A DNA stretch of 64,000 nucleotides from BOG-1184 sp049514575 (GCA_049514575.1 JBEKUX010000002.1:1-64000), one strand, 5' to 3'. Shown: positions 17,904 through 27,410, counted from the first letter of the stretch. Notes: generated by a model not told the origin, from the letters alone. Program-made: numbers and translations.

Positions 17904-18329
17904 TTAATGTGTTTCTTTTCCCCACTTAAAATCGACATCTGATTTCTTAACTATTATTGTCGCGGTTTTCCTGCCATTAGTTATTTGAAAAGTAATGGTT
18001 ACCATGTCATCGGTTTGGAGATCGCGAAAAGTAATTTTCTTTGATAGTTCCATCATTCCGAGCATGATCTTGGTGCCGGCATCAACATTCAGAGTATCTT
18101 CGGCTTTTTGGGTTTTCACGATTATTGTATTGGCTATGATATCAACCGAAACAACTTTCCCATGAATTTTCATCGCACTGGCCTTTTGTTCGGCTTTTTC
18201 GTGGGCTTTTGTCTGGGCTTGTTCTGCCGCCGTTGATCCTTCCGCCTGCGCAAAAAGAAAACTTGTGCATGAAAGAACCGCAACTAAAACTTTTAAGAAC
18301 TTCACAGGCTGCTTCGCTTTCGGTTTCAT
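17904..18329 (-). CDS. Small periplasmic hypothetical protein
   Basis: The 141-residue product has a signal peptide (FLKVLVAVLSCTSFLFAQA), an Ala/Gln/Lys-rich linker (residues 30-52) and a beta-rich domain (IHGKVVSVDIIANTIIVKT to the end) resembling an OB-like or DUF5666-type fold. AGGAGG stands at good distance before the ATG. Function unknown. It follows the PRC-barrel and small lipoprotein genes on the same strand and probably belongs to the same envelope group. Confidence 0.65.
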   Translation of the reverse strand: MKPKAKQPVKFLKVLVAVLSCTSFLFAQAEGSTAAEQAQTKAHEKAEQKASAMKIHGKVVSVDIIANTIIVKTQKAEDTLNVDAGTKIMLGMMELSKKITFRDLQTDDMVTITFQITNGRKTATIIVKKSDVDFKWGKETH

Positions 18330-18378
18330 TCTACTGCCTCCTGTTTTGATTTTGGGTTCTATGTTGACTAACTGGTTA

Positions 18379-19053
18379 TCAAGGGATTGAACTCAGGTTT
18401 TTTACCGATTCCCGCGAGCGATCCAGGTACACGCTGGTATCGGCCCAATTCACTTTCTTGATCCATTTGGGTGAGATAAGCACTTTTCTTCCCAACAGCC
18501 AATTGCCGGTGTCCACAACCAGATAACGAATCGTCCAGTTTTCGTCGTCAACCATAAAATCTTCCACATGCCCGATTTCACCGTCAGTGGCGTGAATATG
18601 GTAACCGGTGACTTGACGCGTGCTGCGCAAGTGCGGATCATCCTGTCGCTTTGATGCGGAAGATTCCTGCACCAAAGGATTTTCAAAGATGGGGTACGGC
18701 GTTATTCCAAAAACGCCTCCGTAGCCGCCCTGCCAATACGGCGACCACTGGTAGTACTCATGCAAATCGGCCTCATGCTGACGATAAACAGGCCTCTCAG
18801 TATCAATATCCGGGCTGTTGCGGACCTGGACGCAGGTAAGGTTTACCGAAAAAGTTTGTGACTCCCAATCCGGTTTACCAAGGGCAACAAGAGAAATAAG
18901 CACCTTGCGGCCGAACAGCCAATTTCCTGTTTCCGCAACCATATAGCGGATAGTCCAGGTTGCATCATCAAAGTAAAACTCATGCACCTTTCCCAAGTCG
19001 CCATCGGCGGCCCGGATCGAGTAACCGATTATACTGCGTAATTGGCGTTGCAT
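18379..19053 (-). CDS. Tandem PRC-barrel domain protein
   Basis: The 224-residue protein contains two PRC-barrel repeats, at about residues 5-75 and 143-215. Each shows GYSIRAADGDLGKVHEFYFDD-like and TIRYMVAETGNWLFGRKVLIS-like segments, with the second repeat nearly the same (WTIRYLVVDTGNWLLGRKVLIS in two parts). The linker is Tyr/Gly-rich. There is no signal peptide. Stand-alone PRC-barrel proteins are common in stress and photosynthesis-unrelated envelope clusters, but their role is poorly known. GAGGAG precedes the ATG. Confidence 0.85.
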   Translation of the reverse strand: MQRQLRSIIGYSIRAADGDLGKVHEFYFDDATWTIRYMVAETGNWLFGRKVLISLVALGKPDWESQTFSVNLTCVQVRNSPDIDTERPVYRQHEADLHEYYQWSPYWQGGYGGVFGITPYPIFENPLVQESSASKRQDDPHLRSTRQVTGYHIHATDGEIGHVEDFMVDDENWTIRYLVVDTGNWLLGRKVLISPKWIKKVNWADTSVYLDRSRESVKNLSSIP

Positions 19054-19069
19054 AGCGGCTCCTCAGTTT

Positions 19070-19390
19070 TCAGTTGTGCTGTTGATTGTCATGATCGTGA
19101 TTGCCGTGATCGCGTTCATCATGATTTCTGTAGTGAACTTCCCTGGGATAGTGGCTTCGCGGCAAATCCAACCATGGTCCCTCTCTCCGCTCGGAGTAGA
19201 ACCAAACATTGCCATCGTAATGATAATAATAACCGTTCTGATAGTAGTACTGATCGGCATCAAGCTCCACCGTTACCGGAAGCGCCGGCACGATAATCAG
19301 ACTTCCACCCCGGTGGCCCCCCAAAAAACCGATGGCGCATCCTGTAACCAAAAACGCGGAAACCAAGGCAACAATCACTGCTTTTTTCAT
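19070..19390 (-). CDS. Small lipoprotein with His/Asp/Asn-rich tail
   Basis: The 106-residue product has a clear lipobox (AFLVTGC, Cys18), a short YYYQNGYYYHYDGNVWFYS stretch typical of small YXXD/YGY-type surface lipoproteins, and a tail rich in His, Asp and Asn (HDERDHGNHDHDN) that may bind metal ions. AGGAGG precedes the ATG. It lies between the MlaD and PRC-barrel genes on the same strand. Function unknown. Confidence 0.7.
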   Translation of the reverse strand: MKKAVIVALVSAFLVTGCAIGFLGGHRGGSLIIVPALPVTVELDADQYYYQNGYYYHYDGNVWFYSERREGPWLDLPRSHYPREVHYRNHDERDHGNHDHDNQQHN

Positions 19391-19439
19391 GGTACCTCCT
19401 GTAAAAATGTTTCGAGTTTAATTACGGAAAACATGGTTA

Positions 19440-20261
19440 TTATTTTTCCCCTTTATCGTTTACCTTTTGTTCTTCCTCCTTTTTTTTGTCGGCATTAACC
19501 TTCGCTTTTTGGGCCGCTTTTTCCTCTTTTTGAATAACTTTTTGTTCATCCGCTTTTTTTTCTATTGCATCATCCTTCACTTTTTGGGCCGCCTTTTCTT
19601 TCTTTTTAAAATAGCCCCTCAAAAGAAAATTGTCCTTAGCTGCATTCATGTTTTCATCTAATCCCTTGCTGCTTTTTTTAAGATTCACGATGGTCTGATT
19701 AACATTTTCCGCCATTATTGAATCCTGGATCAGTCTTCCGAGTGTTCCGGTTCCACTATTTACTTTAGTTATAATTTCCGCCAACTGATCTGAAATAATT
19801 GCGGCGTTATCCGCCGTTACTTTCAGGCTTGCCATGATGGCATCCGTTTCAACCGGCTCTTTTGACGCAATGTGTTGCCCGTCTTTTGCTACAGGAGCAT
19901 CAATACTGCCTTGAGTAATAATCAATATGCGGTCGCCGATAATTCCCGCGGAACCTATGCCTGCTTCACAATCCGTTTTAATAAATTGCTGAACATTCCT
20001 TTTAATTAACATGTCAACCTGCACGGTTGAATCATTAATTATCTTAATGTTGTCAACAGTGCCCACATCGATTCCTGAGAAACGGATATTACTTCCAACC
20101 TGTAATCCGCTTACGCTATAAAAAGTCGTCGTAAGTTTAAAAACAGGATTAAATAAATTTTTCTGCTTTCCTATTAAGAAAATGGCGATTACAAATAGCG
20201 CCAATCCTCCTGCGATAAACAGTCCTACCCGTACCTTGATTTTTGGTGAGTGCAGATCCAT
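19440..20261 (-). CDS. MlaD/MCE-family lipid transport protein
   Basis: The 273-residue protein has one N-terminal membrane helix (residues 12-31, VGLFIAGGLALFVIAIFLIG) and an MCE domain (about 38-115, with SVSGLQVGSNIRFSGIDVGTV). MCE proteins form periplasmic hexamers that pass phospholipids between the membranes. The last 70 residues are a low-complexity run of Lys, Ala, Glu and Gln (KEEKAAQKAK units), which is unusual for MlaD. The gene follows the ATPase and permease genes on the same strand, making an MlaE-F-D set; no mlaC or mlaA is seen here. Confidence 0.88.
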   Translation of the reverse strand: MDLHSPKIKVRVGLFIAGGLALFVIAIFLIGKQKNLFNPVFKLTTTFYSVSGLQVGSNIRFSGIDVGTVDNIKIINDSTVQVDMLIKRNVQQFIKTDCEAGIGSAGIIGDRILIITQGSIDAPVAKDGQHIASKEPVETDAIMASLKVTADNAAIISDQLAEIITKVNSGTGTLGRLIQDSIMAENVNQTIVNLKKSSKGLDENMNAAKDNFLLRGYFKKKEKAAQKVKDDAIEKKADEQKVIQKEEKAAQKAKVNADKKKEEEQKVNDKGEK

Positions 20262-20296
20262 GTTTTTGCCGTCCCAATTTGAGGCTTATTAAGAGA

Positions 20297-21079
20297 TTAT
20301 TTAAAGAACGATTTGATTGACGCGTCGGTTGACTTTTCAAACATTTCCAATTTACCTTCCAGATAAACCCCGCCGTCCTGCAACATGACAATGCGGTTTG
20401 CGGTCGTGCGGGCGCATTCGATATCATGGGTGATGATGACGGAAGAAGTTTTGTATTTTTTTTGAACATCATTGATGAGCGAACTTATTTCATCTGATGT
20501 TACCGGGTCAAGCCCGGTTGTCGGTTCATCATACAACAGTATCTTGGGGTCAACGACAATGGTCCGCGCCAGGCTGATTCGCTTACGCATTCCGCCTGAT
20601 AGTTGCGCCGGCATTTTATCCAAGGCATCAGGTAAACCGACATGTTCCAAAACTTCTTTTACTTTATCGTCTATTTCTTTTTGAGTAAGATCCTTTTTTA
20701 TTCTTCGCAATGGAAATTCCAAATTTTGTTTAACCGTCATGGAATCATACAGCGCACCACCCTGAAAAAGAAAACCGATTTTCTTTCTCAGCTCTCCCAA
20801 CCCGTCACTATTTAATGCGCTCACCTCTTCTCCAAGCACGTTAATCGTTCCATCGTCGGGATTTAATAAACGAACGACACATTTTATCAACACGGTTTTT
20901 CCTGAGCCGGATTTCCCAAGCACTACCAGGTTTTCGCCATTTAAAAGTCGTAACGACACATTTTTTAACACCTCCTGTTTACCGAATGATTTCTTGAGAT
21001 TATTTATTTCGATAACAGGTGCATCGTTTATCGTTTTAAATGAAGGATGGTTTATCGTTTCTGTTTGGGTTGTGTTCAT
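20297..21079 (-). CDS. ABC transporter ATP-binding protein, MlaF-like
   Basis: The 260-residue ATPase drives the lipid transporter formed with the MlaE-like permease and MCE protein. Walker A is LGKSGSGKT, the signature is LSGGMRKRISLARTI and Walker B is KILLYDEPTTGLDPV; the switch histidine is in VIITHDIE. The GMRKR form of the signature is typical of MlaF/Ttg2A. Its ATG overlaps the permease stop by 4 bp. The gene is AT-rich. Confidence 0.92.
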   Translation of the reverse strand: MNTTQTETINHPSFKTINDAPVIEINNLKKSFGKQEVLKNVSLRLLNGENLVVLGKSGSGKTVLIKCVVRLLNPDDGTINVLGEEVSALNSDGLGELRKKIGFLFQGGALYDSMTVKQNLEFPLRRIKKDLTQKEIDDKVKEVLEHVGLPDALDKMPAQLSGGMRKRISLARTIVVDPKILLYDEPTTGLDPVTSDEISSLINDVQKKYKTSSVIITHDIECARTTANRIVMLQDGGVYLEGKLEMFEKSTDASIKSFFK

Positions 21080-21888
21080 GATATCAGCATATCAGTAATT
21101 TGAACGGCAATCATATCTACAATTATGACCAAAAGTGACGCTACCACCACGGCAGAATTCGCGGCAACGCCTACACTCTCTGTTCCGCGCCCTGCCGTAT
21201 ATCCTTTATAACATCCGACGAAACCAATCACCGAGCCGAAAAAAAACGATTTAACGACAGCAGGTAAAAAATCAATGAAATTAATATGGCTGAATGCCTG
21301 TGAGAAAAACAAAACAAACGTTACATCTCCTTTAATATTTGTGCCTGCCCAGCTTCCTAACATGCCAAGTGCATCAGCATATAATATTAACAACGGTATC
21401 ATAAGCGTTGCTGCCAACACTCTTGTTACAACCAAATATCTTATAGGGTTGGTGGAGGATACTTCCATGGCATCAATTTGTTCGGTTACTTTCATTGAAC
21501 CTAACTCTGCGCCCATACCCGAACCAATTTTTCCTGCGCATATCAATGCCGTTATAACCGGGCCTATTTCCTTGATAAGAGATACTGCTACCATTCCGGG
21601 AAGCATGGTTACTGCTCCGAAATTCACCAGTACCGGCCGCGATTGAATAGTAAGCACTAAACCCATAATGATTCCGGTCACTGAAATAAGCGGTAAAGAT
21701 TTATATCCCATTTGAAAACACTGGCGCAAAAATTCCCTGAATTCAAAATCGCGGGAAAAGGTTTCTTTAATCGTGAGCGATATGAATAAAAAAACATCGG
21801 CTACTTCCGTTAAAAATTGGTTGACAGAATTGAATAATCCCGTATAGCAGGCTTTGGCGTCAAAAAATGCAACTTTCGGCACAATCAT
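21076..21888 (-). CDS. ABC transporter permease, MlaE family
   Basis: The permease of the lipid transporter. From 21888 the product has 270 residues; the start is preceded by AAGGAAAC. A start at 21927 (13 residues more) would overlap the GH130 stop by 8 bp and is possible. The protein has about five membrane helices and the MlaE signatures SLPLISVTGIIMGLVL, VSLIKEIGPVITALICAGKIGSG and GAELGSMKVTEQIDAMEV. It is co-directional with GH130 and GT4 upstream, and with MlaF (4-bp overlap). The base composition changes sharply from GC-rich in GH130 to AT-rich here. Confidence 0.9.
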   Translation of the reverse strand: MIVPKVAFFDAKACYTGLFNSVNQFLTEVADVFLFISLTIKETFSRDFEFREFLRQCFQMGYKSLPLISVTGIIMGLVLTIQSRPVLVNFGAVTMLPGMVAVSLIKEIGPVITALICAGKIGSGMGAELGSMKVTEQIDAMEVSSTNPIRYLVVTRVLAATLMIPLLILYADALGMLGSWAGTNIKGDVTFVLFFSQAFSHINFIDFLPAVVKSFFFGSVIGFVGCYKGYTAGRGTESVGVAANSAVVVASLLVIIVDMIAVQITDMLIS

Positions 21889-21919
21889 TTTGTTTCCTTG
21901 ACAACTTTCCCCGGTGATC

Positions 21920-22870
21920 TTATCCATTCTGTTCTAACCATTCCAGCATAGCGCGGACACTGCCCGTGGCAAGGGCAATACTTGAATCCGCCGCGCCATA
22001 ATAAAGGTGGAGGGTGTCTCCATCAGGTGCAACGGTATAACCGCACGGAAAGACGACGTTGTCCACGTCCCCTTGCCGTTCATAGGGTTCTTCGGGGCCG
22101 AATACCCACTCATTCCCTCGCTTCAGGCACTTCTCCGGCGTGTGCAGATCGAACAACGCCAGTCCGAGCCGGTAAAGGCAACCCGCGCCGGTCATCTTTA
22201 CACCATGATAAATAACCAGCCAGCCCAGCGGAGTTTCTATCGGTGGGGGCGAGAGACCGATTTTATTCGCGTCCCACCATGCGCCGCGCCGTGATTCGAG
22301 CATGAGCTTGTGGCTGCCCCAGTGACGCAGATCGGAAGAATAGGATATCCACATATTCGCTTCCATGCCGTTTACCGGGCGGTGAATAAGCGCCCAGTAG
22401 TCGCCGATCCGACAGGGCAATAATGCCGCATCCTTGTCTTCCGGCGACATGATCTCGCCATAACGTTCAAATGTGTGAAAATCTTCGGTGAGCGCCAATG
22501 CCACGCCCGGGCCTTCATGGGTAAAGACGGTATAGACAACAGCGAATTTTTTCAATTCCGGAACATAGGTGATACGCGGGTCTTCTATTCCCCACAGCTC
22601 TTCGGGGAAGCGCTCGGGATCGGGAAAAAGGGTCGGCGCCGGATCGATCTTCCAGTCATCAACTCCATTGGCGGACCGGGCCGCGCACAGGTGTGAAAGT
22701 CCGCGCCGGTCTTCGACACGGCATAAAAGCAGCGTGGTCCCATCCGGCAGCAGTGTAGCGCCGGGGTTGAACACGCTGTTGACCGGATAGGGCCAATCCG
22801 CGGCGGTCAGAACAGGGTTGAGCTTATGCCGGCGAAAGAGTTCGGGGTGTTGATTGCCCATGACGTTCAT
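21920..22870 (-). CDS. Glycoside hydrolase family 130-type protein
   Basis: GH130 enzymes phosphorolyse or hydrolyse beta-mannosides. The 316-residue protein is a five-bladed propeller type by motif: VFNPGATLLPDGTTLLLCRVEDRRG, WGIEDPRITYVPE (with the catalytic Asp region) and LGWLVIYHGV. There is no signal peptide, so it is cytoplasmic and more likely a phosphorylase or a glycosidase acting on an intracellular mannoside. Its ATG overlaps the GT4 gene stop by 4 bp; GT4-GH130 pairs occur in other genomes. The substrate is not predictable. Confidence 0.88.
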   Translation of the reverse strand: MNVMGNQHPELFRRHKLNPVLTAADWPYPVNSVFNPGATLLPDGTTLLLCRVEDRRGLSHLCAARSANGVDDWKIDPAPTLFPDPERFPEELWGIEDPRITYVPELKKFAVVYTVFTHEGPGVALALTEDFHTFERYGEIMSPEDKDAALLPCRIGDYWALIHRPVNGMEANMWISYSSDLRHWGSHKLMLESRRGAWWDANKIGLSPPPIETPLGWLVIYHGVKMTGAGCLYRLGLALFDLHTPEKCLKRGNEWVFGPEEPYERQGDVDNVVFPCGYTVAPDGDTLHLYYGAADSSIALATGSVRAMLEWLEQNG

Positions 22871-25173
22871 GCTTCCGTGGGTTGAAGGGTATTTTCCGCG
22901 AGCCGCAGCTCCATCAGCGCCTGGAGAAAAGCGAGCGTGGATTCCGCGCCCTGGTTCTCGTTCGGACGGTCGGGATGCAAGCCGTCGCGACAGCCGCCCG
23001 TTGTCGGGTCATAGATGGGAATGCTCAGATCGTTTCGTCCGAGGAACCACTCGAAAGCTCGTCTCGCTTCCTTGTGCCAGCGTTTGTCTCCGGATATTTT
23101 ATATGCTTCCAGGCAGGCCGAGACCATGGTCTGAGCTTCCACTGGTTGTTGATCGAATCGGGCCCGTTCACCGCCCTTTATATAAAAACCATTGGACCCT
23201 ATGGGAACAAAATGTCCCCCGTCCGCGTCCGCACGCTGCAAATCCGCCAGCCACCGAAGCGACTCAAATCCCGCCTCCATCATTTCGGCGTTCGGTATCC
23301 ACTTGCCCGACATGATAAGGGCGTGCGAAAGCGCGGCATTGCAGTAGGTCAGTTTGTCTTCATACCAGCGCCATTCATCGGTGCGGTTACTTTTATACAT
23401 AGTCAACAATCGGTCGGCCAATTCCTCTCGGACCTGGTTTGCCTTGCGGTCGCCGGCAAAACGGCGGAGGTATTCATGGGTACCGATGAGCGCAAAGGCC
23501 CACCCTCGTGGACTGGTCGTGGTTAAAATTGCGGGCAAGGCCTGCGCGAACATCCAGCCAGCCATATTGTGGAGCGCTGGCGAGGTGGAGCGGCCGAGCA
23601 CGGTGCCGAGCGACCACAACGTTCGGCCGTGACTGTCGTCCGAAATGCTGTTGTCCAGCCACTGGCGCCGGTAATCCATAAAGTTGCGAAAACGCCCGCT
23701 CTCGGTATTAAAAGCATACCAGACAAAGGCCAGGTAGCGGGACGCGAGATCGAACGCCACGCCGCTGCCGGCTTCCTCCAGAAGGGCGCTTACCATGAGC
23801 GCGCGGGCGTTGTCGTCGGTCGTATAACCTTCGCGGTAATTGGGTATCGTAAAAACGGCATGCTGCAGCATGCCGGTCTCATCGGTCATGTGACGCAAGT
23901 GGTCGAGTTTGAGCGGAGGCAGTTCGCCTGAACTTTTGTCAAGCGCTTTTGCGATAAAGCCTGGGGCGGTAAAATTCCGGCGTTCTACCCTCGCGCGTTC
24001 AAAACTTTCCCGGTAACGCTTCGCCACCTCGGGCCAGATCATGGACCGCCCGAACAGATACGCCCGTTTTCGCATAGCGTGGCGTTTGGCCTCGTTGTCG
24101 ATCAGGTCGTTGACCTGTGCGGCCAATGCAGCCGGGTCATGAAACGGCACCAGCACACCCCGTTCTTCGGCCAGCATCTCTTCGGCGTACCAGTACGGCG
24201 TCGAAATCACGGCCTTGCCCGCGCCCAAGGTGTAGGCCAGCGTGCCCGAAGTGATCTGTGCGGCGTTCAGATAGGGAGTGATGTAAATGTCAGCGGCGCT
24301 GATAAACTCGATGAGCTCTTCCAGACCGACAAAACGGTTGTAAAAGATCACCTGGCCTTCCACGCCTTTCTCCTGGGCCAGCCATTGCAGCGACAGCCGG
24401 TACGTTTCTCCTTCGTGAAGCAGCACATGCGGATGGGTCGCGCCAAGGATGATATATACCACGTTCGGATGCCCCGCGAGAACGGCGGGCAGGGCGTTAA
24501 TGACGTTTTCGATCCCCTTGTTCGCGGACAGGAGGCCGAAGCTGAGCAGGACGATTTTGCCCTCGACGCCGAACAGGTCCTTGTGAAAGCTGGGATCGAC
24601 GAACGGCACATCGGGGATACCGTGCGGGATCAGATCTATTTTGTCAATCGATACACCGTAGATCTCCCGCAGAAATTTTACACCGCGCTCACTCATGACG
24701 ACCAACCGGTCCGAAAGCGCCGCAATTTCTTTCAGCACGCGCAGCTGGTCCGGATTCGGGTTATTCAGAATGGTGTGCAGGGTCGTAACGATCGGCATGC
24801 GCAATTCCTGCAAAAGCGCGACGATATAACTGCCCGCCCGGCCGCCGAAAATTCCATACTCGTGCTGGAGGCAGACGAGGTCTACATTATTGATGTTCAG
24901 AAAGTCCGCGGCACGGCGATAGGAGCGGATATCTTTTTCCGTCAGTTCGAAACGGACCCGGGGCGGATACGCGTAGCCGGCCTCAGTATCATTGACGGGC
25001 AGAGCGATGCAGGAGGTCTCGCCGTACGCAGCGGCGAACGCTTCGCATAAATCGGTGGTAAACGTGGCAATGCCGCACTGACGCGGCAGGTAGTTGCCGA
25101 CAAATGCGATACGTTTAATCGCGCCGTTCGACACGCCGTTTTTTAGGAGGGTTGTCGCCTTATCATCCGTCAC
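22867..25173 (-). CDS. GT4 glycosyltransferase fused to a helical glycosidase-like domain
   Basis: The 768-residue protein starts at a GTG preceded by AGGAG. Residues about 20-410 form a GT4 (GT-B fold) transferase: GNYLPRQCGIATFTTDL, HEYGIFGG, PHGIPDVPF, LSFGLLSANKGIENV and the donor-binding glutamate region PYLNAAQITSGTLAYTLGAG. Residues about 430-768 resemble an alpha-helical toroid of glycosidase type (YTTDDNARALM, WSLGTVLG, EWRWYEDKLTYCNAALSHAL). GT4 enzymes use nucleotide sugars, often GDP-mannose. Its overlap with GH130 suggests that both act on the same oligosaccharide, perhaps a mannoside. The linkage made is unknown. Confidence 0.85.
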   Translation of the reverse strand: MTDDKATTLLKNGVSNGAIKRIAFVGNYLPRQCGIATFTTDLCEAFAAAYGETSCIALPVNDTEAGYAYPPRVRFELTEKDIRSYRRAADFLNINNVDLVCLQHEYGIFGGRAGSYIVALLQELRMPIVTTLHTILNNPNPDQLRVLKEIAALSDRLVVMSERGVKFLREIYGVSIDKIDLIPHGIPDVPFVDPSFHKDLFGVEGKIVLLSFGLLSANKGIENVINALPAVLAGHPNVVYIILGATHPHVLLHEGETYRLSLQWLAQEKGVEGQVIFYNRFVGLEELIEFISAADIYITPYLNAAQITSGTLAYTLGAGKAVISTPYWYAEEMLAEERGVLVPFHDPAALAAQVNDLIDNEAKRHAMRKRAYLFGRSMIWPEVAKRYRESFERARVERRNFTAPGFIAKALDKSSGELPPLKLDHLRHMTDETGMLQHAVFTIPNYREGYTTDDNARALMVSALLEEAGSGVAFDLASRYLAFVWYAFNTESGRFRNFMDYRRQWLDNSISDDSHGRTLWSLGTVLGRSTSPALHNMAGWMFAQALPAILTTTSPRGWAFALIGTHEYLRRFAGDRKANQVREELADRLLTMYKSNRTDEWRWYEDKLTYCNAALSHALIMSGKWIPNAEMMEAGFESLRWLADLQRADADGGHFVPIGSNGFYIKGGERARFDQQPVEAQTMVSACLEAYKISGDKRWHKEARRAFEWFLGRNDLSIPIYDPTTGGCRDGLHPDRPNENQGAESTLAFLQALMELRLAENTLQPTEA

Positions 25174-25209
25174 CGTTCACTCCTATCTCCGTATCTATGA
25201 TGTTCTCTC

Positions 25210-26280
25210 TTACTTAACCAACAGCACCTTCTTCATCTGTACGTTACCGTTGAATTCCAGTTTTGAGAAATACAATCCTTTTGCCAACCCGCTCGTATTG
25301 AATTGCACTTGATTGTATTTTCCGGCTTCCGCTTCGCCATTAAATAACATCGCAATTTCCTGTCCGAGTGTATTCAATATTCTCAATGTCGTTCTTCCGT
25401 TAGACGGGACAGTAAATTCAATGGATTGATTTCGATAGTTCTGGAAGAGCGCGACTTTTTGAGGCGATAAACCATTCTTGACGGCGTTCGCCGTTGCCAG
25501 CCTAGTGACGGTATTGGCGTCCAAGGTAACTGCGGTCTGCGCCAACGCTCTGCCATTCAGCGTTGCGCCGGTGCTCATCACAATCACTGTTTGACACAAT
25601 ATGATTCCCTTCATGGCAGCCGTCGTTCCAAGGGTAACCTGGCCGGCGACCTGCCAGAAGATGTTGGAATCCTGTGCGCCGCCGCTGAGAGTAACAATGG
25701 CGCCATTGGCCACGTTCAGGTTCCCCGCTATCTGGAATATCCAGACATCGCTTGCGGCGCCCGAGATAGTGACACCACCAGCAGAAACCAGGACCCCGGT
25801 ACTCCATTTGTAAAGACCAGGGGTGAGCGTCTGCCCGGTAACATCTCCGGTATACAGTTCGGTATAATCAGGCGATGTTCGTCCGGCTGCGTTGGTGTAC
25901 GCGGTCTCCATGTCGCTCACCGCCGCAGTCATCTTGGTCGGAGTCGGGTCAGTATAGGCGGCGGCATATACCTTTCCAGTGACTAACAATGATGTCGAAA
26001 ATGTACCGGTGAAATCCATTATTAATCCAAATCCGGTCATGGATGTCGCAGTGGATGGACTAACACCAATATCACCGGTAATTTGGGTGGTTCCCGTGGT
26101 TGTGATTCCTGTTTTTGATAGGACCACGAAATCACCCGCTGTACCAAGATTCACCGGCGCCAGCGATTGAGACATGGCAGCGACAGGCGCCATCAAAGCG
26201 ACCGTCAGTATTGCTCCGATGAAACGCGTCCATCGGTTTAATGTACCCGTTGCGTGTGTTGTAGTTGTATAAGTCTTCAT
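25210..26280 (-). CDS. DUF3494 ice-binding-type protein with type IX sorting domain
   Basis: The start at 26280 is chosen because GGAGG stands six bases upstream; an ATG at 26292 is weaker. The 356-residue product has a signal peptide ending near AAMSQS, a DUF3494 beta-helix (about residues 40-265: NLGTAGDFVVLSKTGIT, ITGDIGVSP, TPGLYKW) and a C-terminal domain of about 80 residues (LRILNTLGQEIAMLF, GLAKGLYFSKLE, KKVLLVK) of the type A sorting kind used by type IX secretion. It should be exported and attached to the cell surface. DUF3494 proteins bind ice in known cases, but adhesin roles are also proposed. Confidence 0.88.
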   Translation of the reverse strand: MKTYTTTTHATGTLNRWTRFIGAILTVALMAPVAAMSQSLAPVNLGTAGDFVVLSKTGITTTGTTQITGDIGVSPSTATSMTGFGLIMDFTGTFSTSLLVTGKVYAAAYTDPTPTKMTAAVSDMETAYTNAAGRTSPDYTELYTGDVTGQTLTPGLYKWSTGVLVSAGGVTISGAASDVWIFQIAGNLNVANGAIVTLSGGAQDSNIFWQVAGQVTLGTTAAMKGIILCQTVIVMSTGATLNGRALAQTAVTLDANTVTRLATANAVKNGLSPQKVALFQNYRNQSIEFTVPSNGRTTLRILNTLGQEIAMLFNGEAEAGKYNQVQFNTSGLAKGLYFSKLEFNGNVQMKKVLLVK

Positions 26281-26303
26281 AAAATCCTCCATAGTGGTTT
26301 TAG

Positions 26304-27410
26304 TTATCTGATCATTTTAAACACTATTCTTCTGTTCAGTGCTCTGCCATCTTCTGTCGCGTTATCTGCAACGGGATGGTATTTTCCGTACCCGACACAG
26401 GTGAGTCTGTTTTGCTCTATACCTTTCGAAACAAGATACGCTTTAACTACTTGCGCTCTCTCAACCGAAAGTTCCTGGTTGTAAGCCACAGTGCCGACAT
26501 AATCAGTGTACCCTTCAACCTCAAATTTCGCATTCGCATTTTCCTTTTCGTTCAATATCGTCACGGATTTATCAAGCACAGGGAATGACTCGGGTAAAAG
26601 GGTTGATTTGTCGAAGGCGAAATTGACGCCAACCAGAACCAATAAATCGTTTTTGAATGCCAAAACATATCTATCAACAACAACATCTTGTACAACTTCT
26701 TTGGGTATATGCTTTACCATCATCTCTTCAATTCTGTTATAGTCGGTCTGGTCTTTCATTGCCGGGGTTATTGACTGACAAGGGCACGTTTCGCACTGCT
26801 TTGACGGCCCGCCTTTACCAAAAAAGAAATTGAAGCCGGCGCTAAGGACTATATAAGAATCGCGTCCGTTCATCTCGGTCGGGACAACGGCGCCGTCAAG
26901 TAATGAATTGTTTATTTCATGATAGCTGCACTCTGTTACTACGCTCCAATCGGAGTTTATCTTGAATTCGGCGCCGACGCCGGCATTTAATTGAGACCCC
27001 CAATTATCCGGAGATCCTGTTTGTCCGTTAGTTATACTTTTGTGATTGCCGCCAACCCCGGCAAACAGATACGGTGAAACCGGTGCGCATGGAACAAGAT
27101 AATATAGAAAATCAAGATCGCCGGTTAGAAGGTTCGTCGTTTCCTTAATCAGGTTAAGCGATGCATTGTTCCATTGTCCTTCGAGGTGAGAATAACCGAC
27201 TTTCGCTCTTAATCCAACGTGCTCAGAAAAATTTCGTTGGAGTGAAAGATATGCGCCGTAACCGGAATTTAAAGCGGTTATGTTTACCGAGTAAAATCTG
27301 GGATAACTTAAACCAGCACCGAACGCCCAGCTATCGGTTACTGTCTGTGCTTGAGAAACTCCGCCGACAATGGTTAGCATCAATGCAAACGTCAGTAATG
27401 ATTTTTTCAC
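26304..27410 (-). CDS. OmpA-family outer-membrane protein
   Basis: A GTG start at 27410 with AAGGAG six bases upstream gives 368 residues; the longer frame upstream lacks a site. There is a signal peptide (SLLTFALMLTIVGGVSQAQ), an eight-strand-type barrel to about residue 205, a Cys-containing linker (QCETCPCQ), and an OmpA peptidoglycan-binding domain (about 250-368) with VGVNFAFDKSTLL, EGYTDYVGTVAYN and LNRRIVF. It would tie the outer membrane to the cell wall. It lies directly upstream of the type IX-sorted DUF3494 gene, 23 bp apart, so the two are likely co-transcribed. Confidence 0.88.
   Translation of the reverse strand: MKKSLLTFALMLTIVGGVSQAQTVTDSWAFGAGLSYPRFYSVNITALNSGYGAYLSLQRNFSEHVGLRAKVGYSHLEGQWNNASLNLIKETTNLLTGDLDFLYYLVPCAPVSPYLFAGVGGNHKSITNGQTGSPDNWGSQLNAGVGAEFKINSDWSVVTECSYHEINNSLLDGAVVPTEMNGRDSYIVLSAGFNFFFGKGGPSKQCETCPCQSITPAMKDQTDYNRIEEMMVKHIPKEVVQDVVVDRYVLAFKNDLLVLVGVNFAFDKSTLLPESFPVLDKSVTILNEKENANAKFEVEGYTDYVGTVAYNQELSVERAQVVKAYLVSKGIEQNRLTCVGYGKYHPVADNATEDGRALNRRIVFKMIR

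Noticed and set aside
24079..25050. Plus-strand open frame of 323 codons opposite the GT4 gene
   Set aside because: Antisense shadow of a well-supported gene, with no ribosome site and no recognisable domain.
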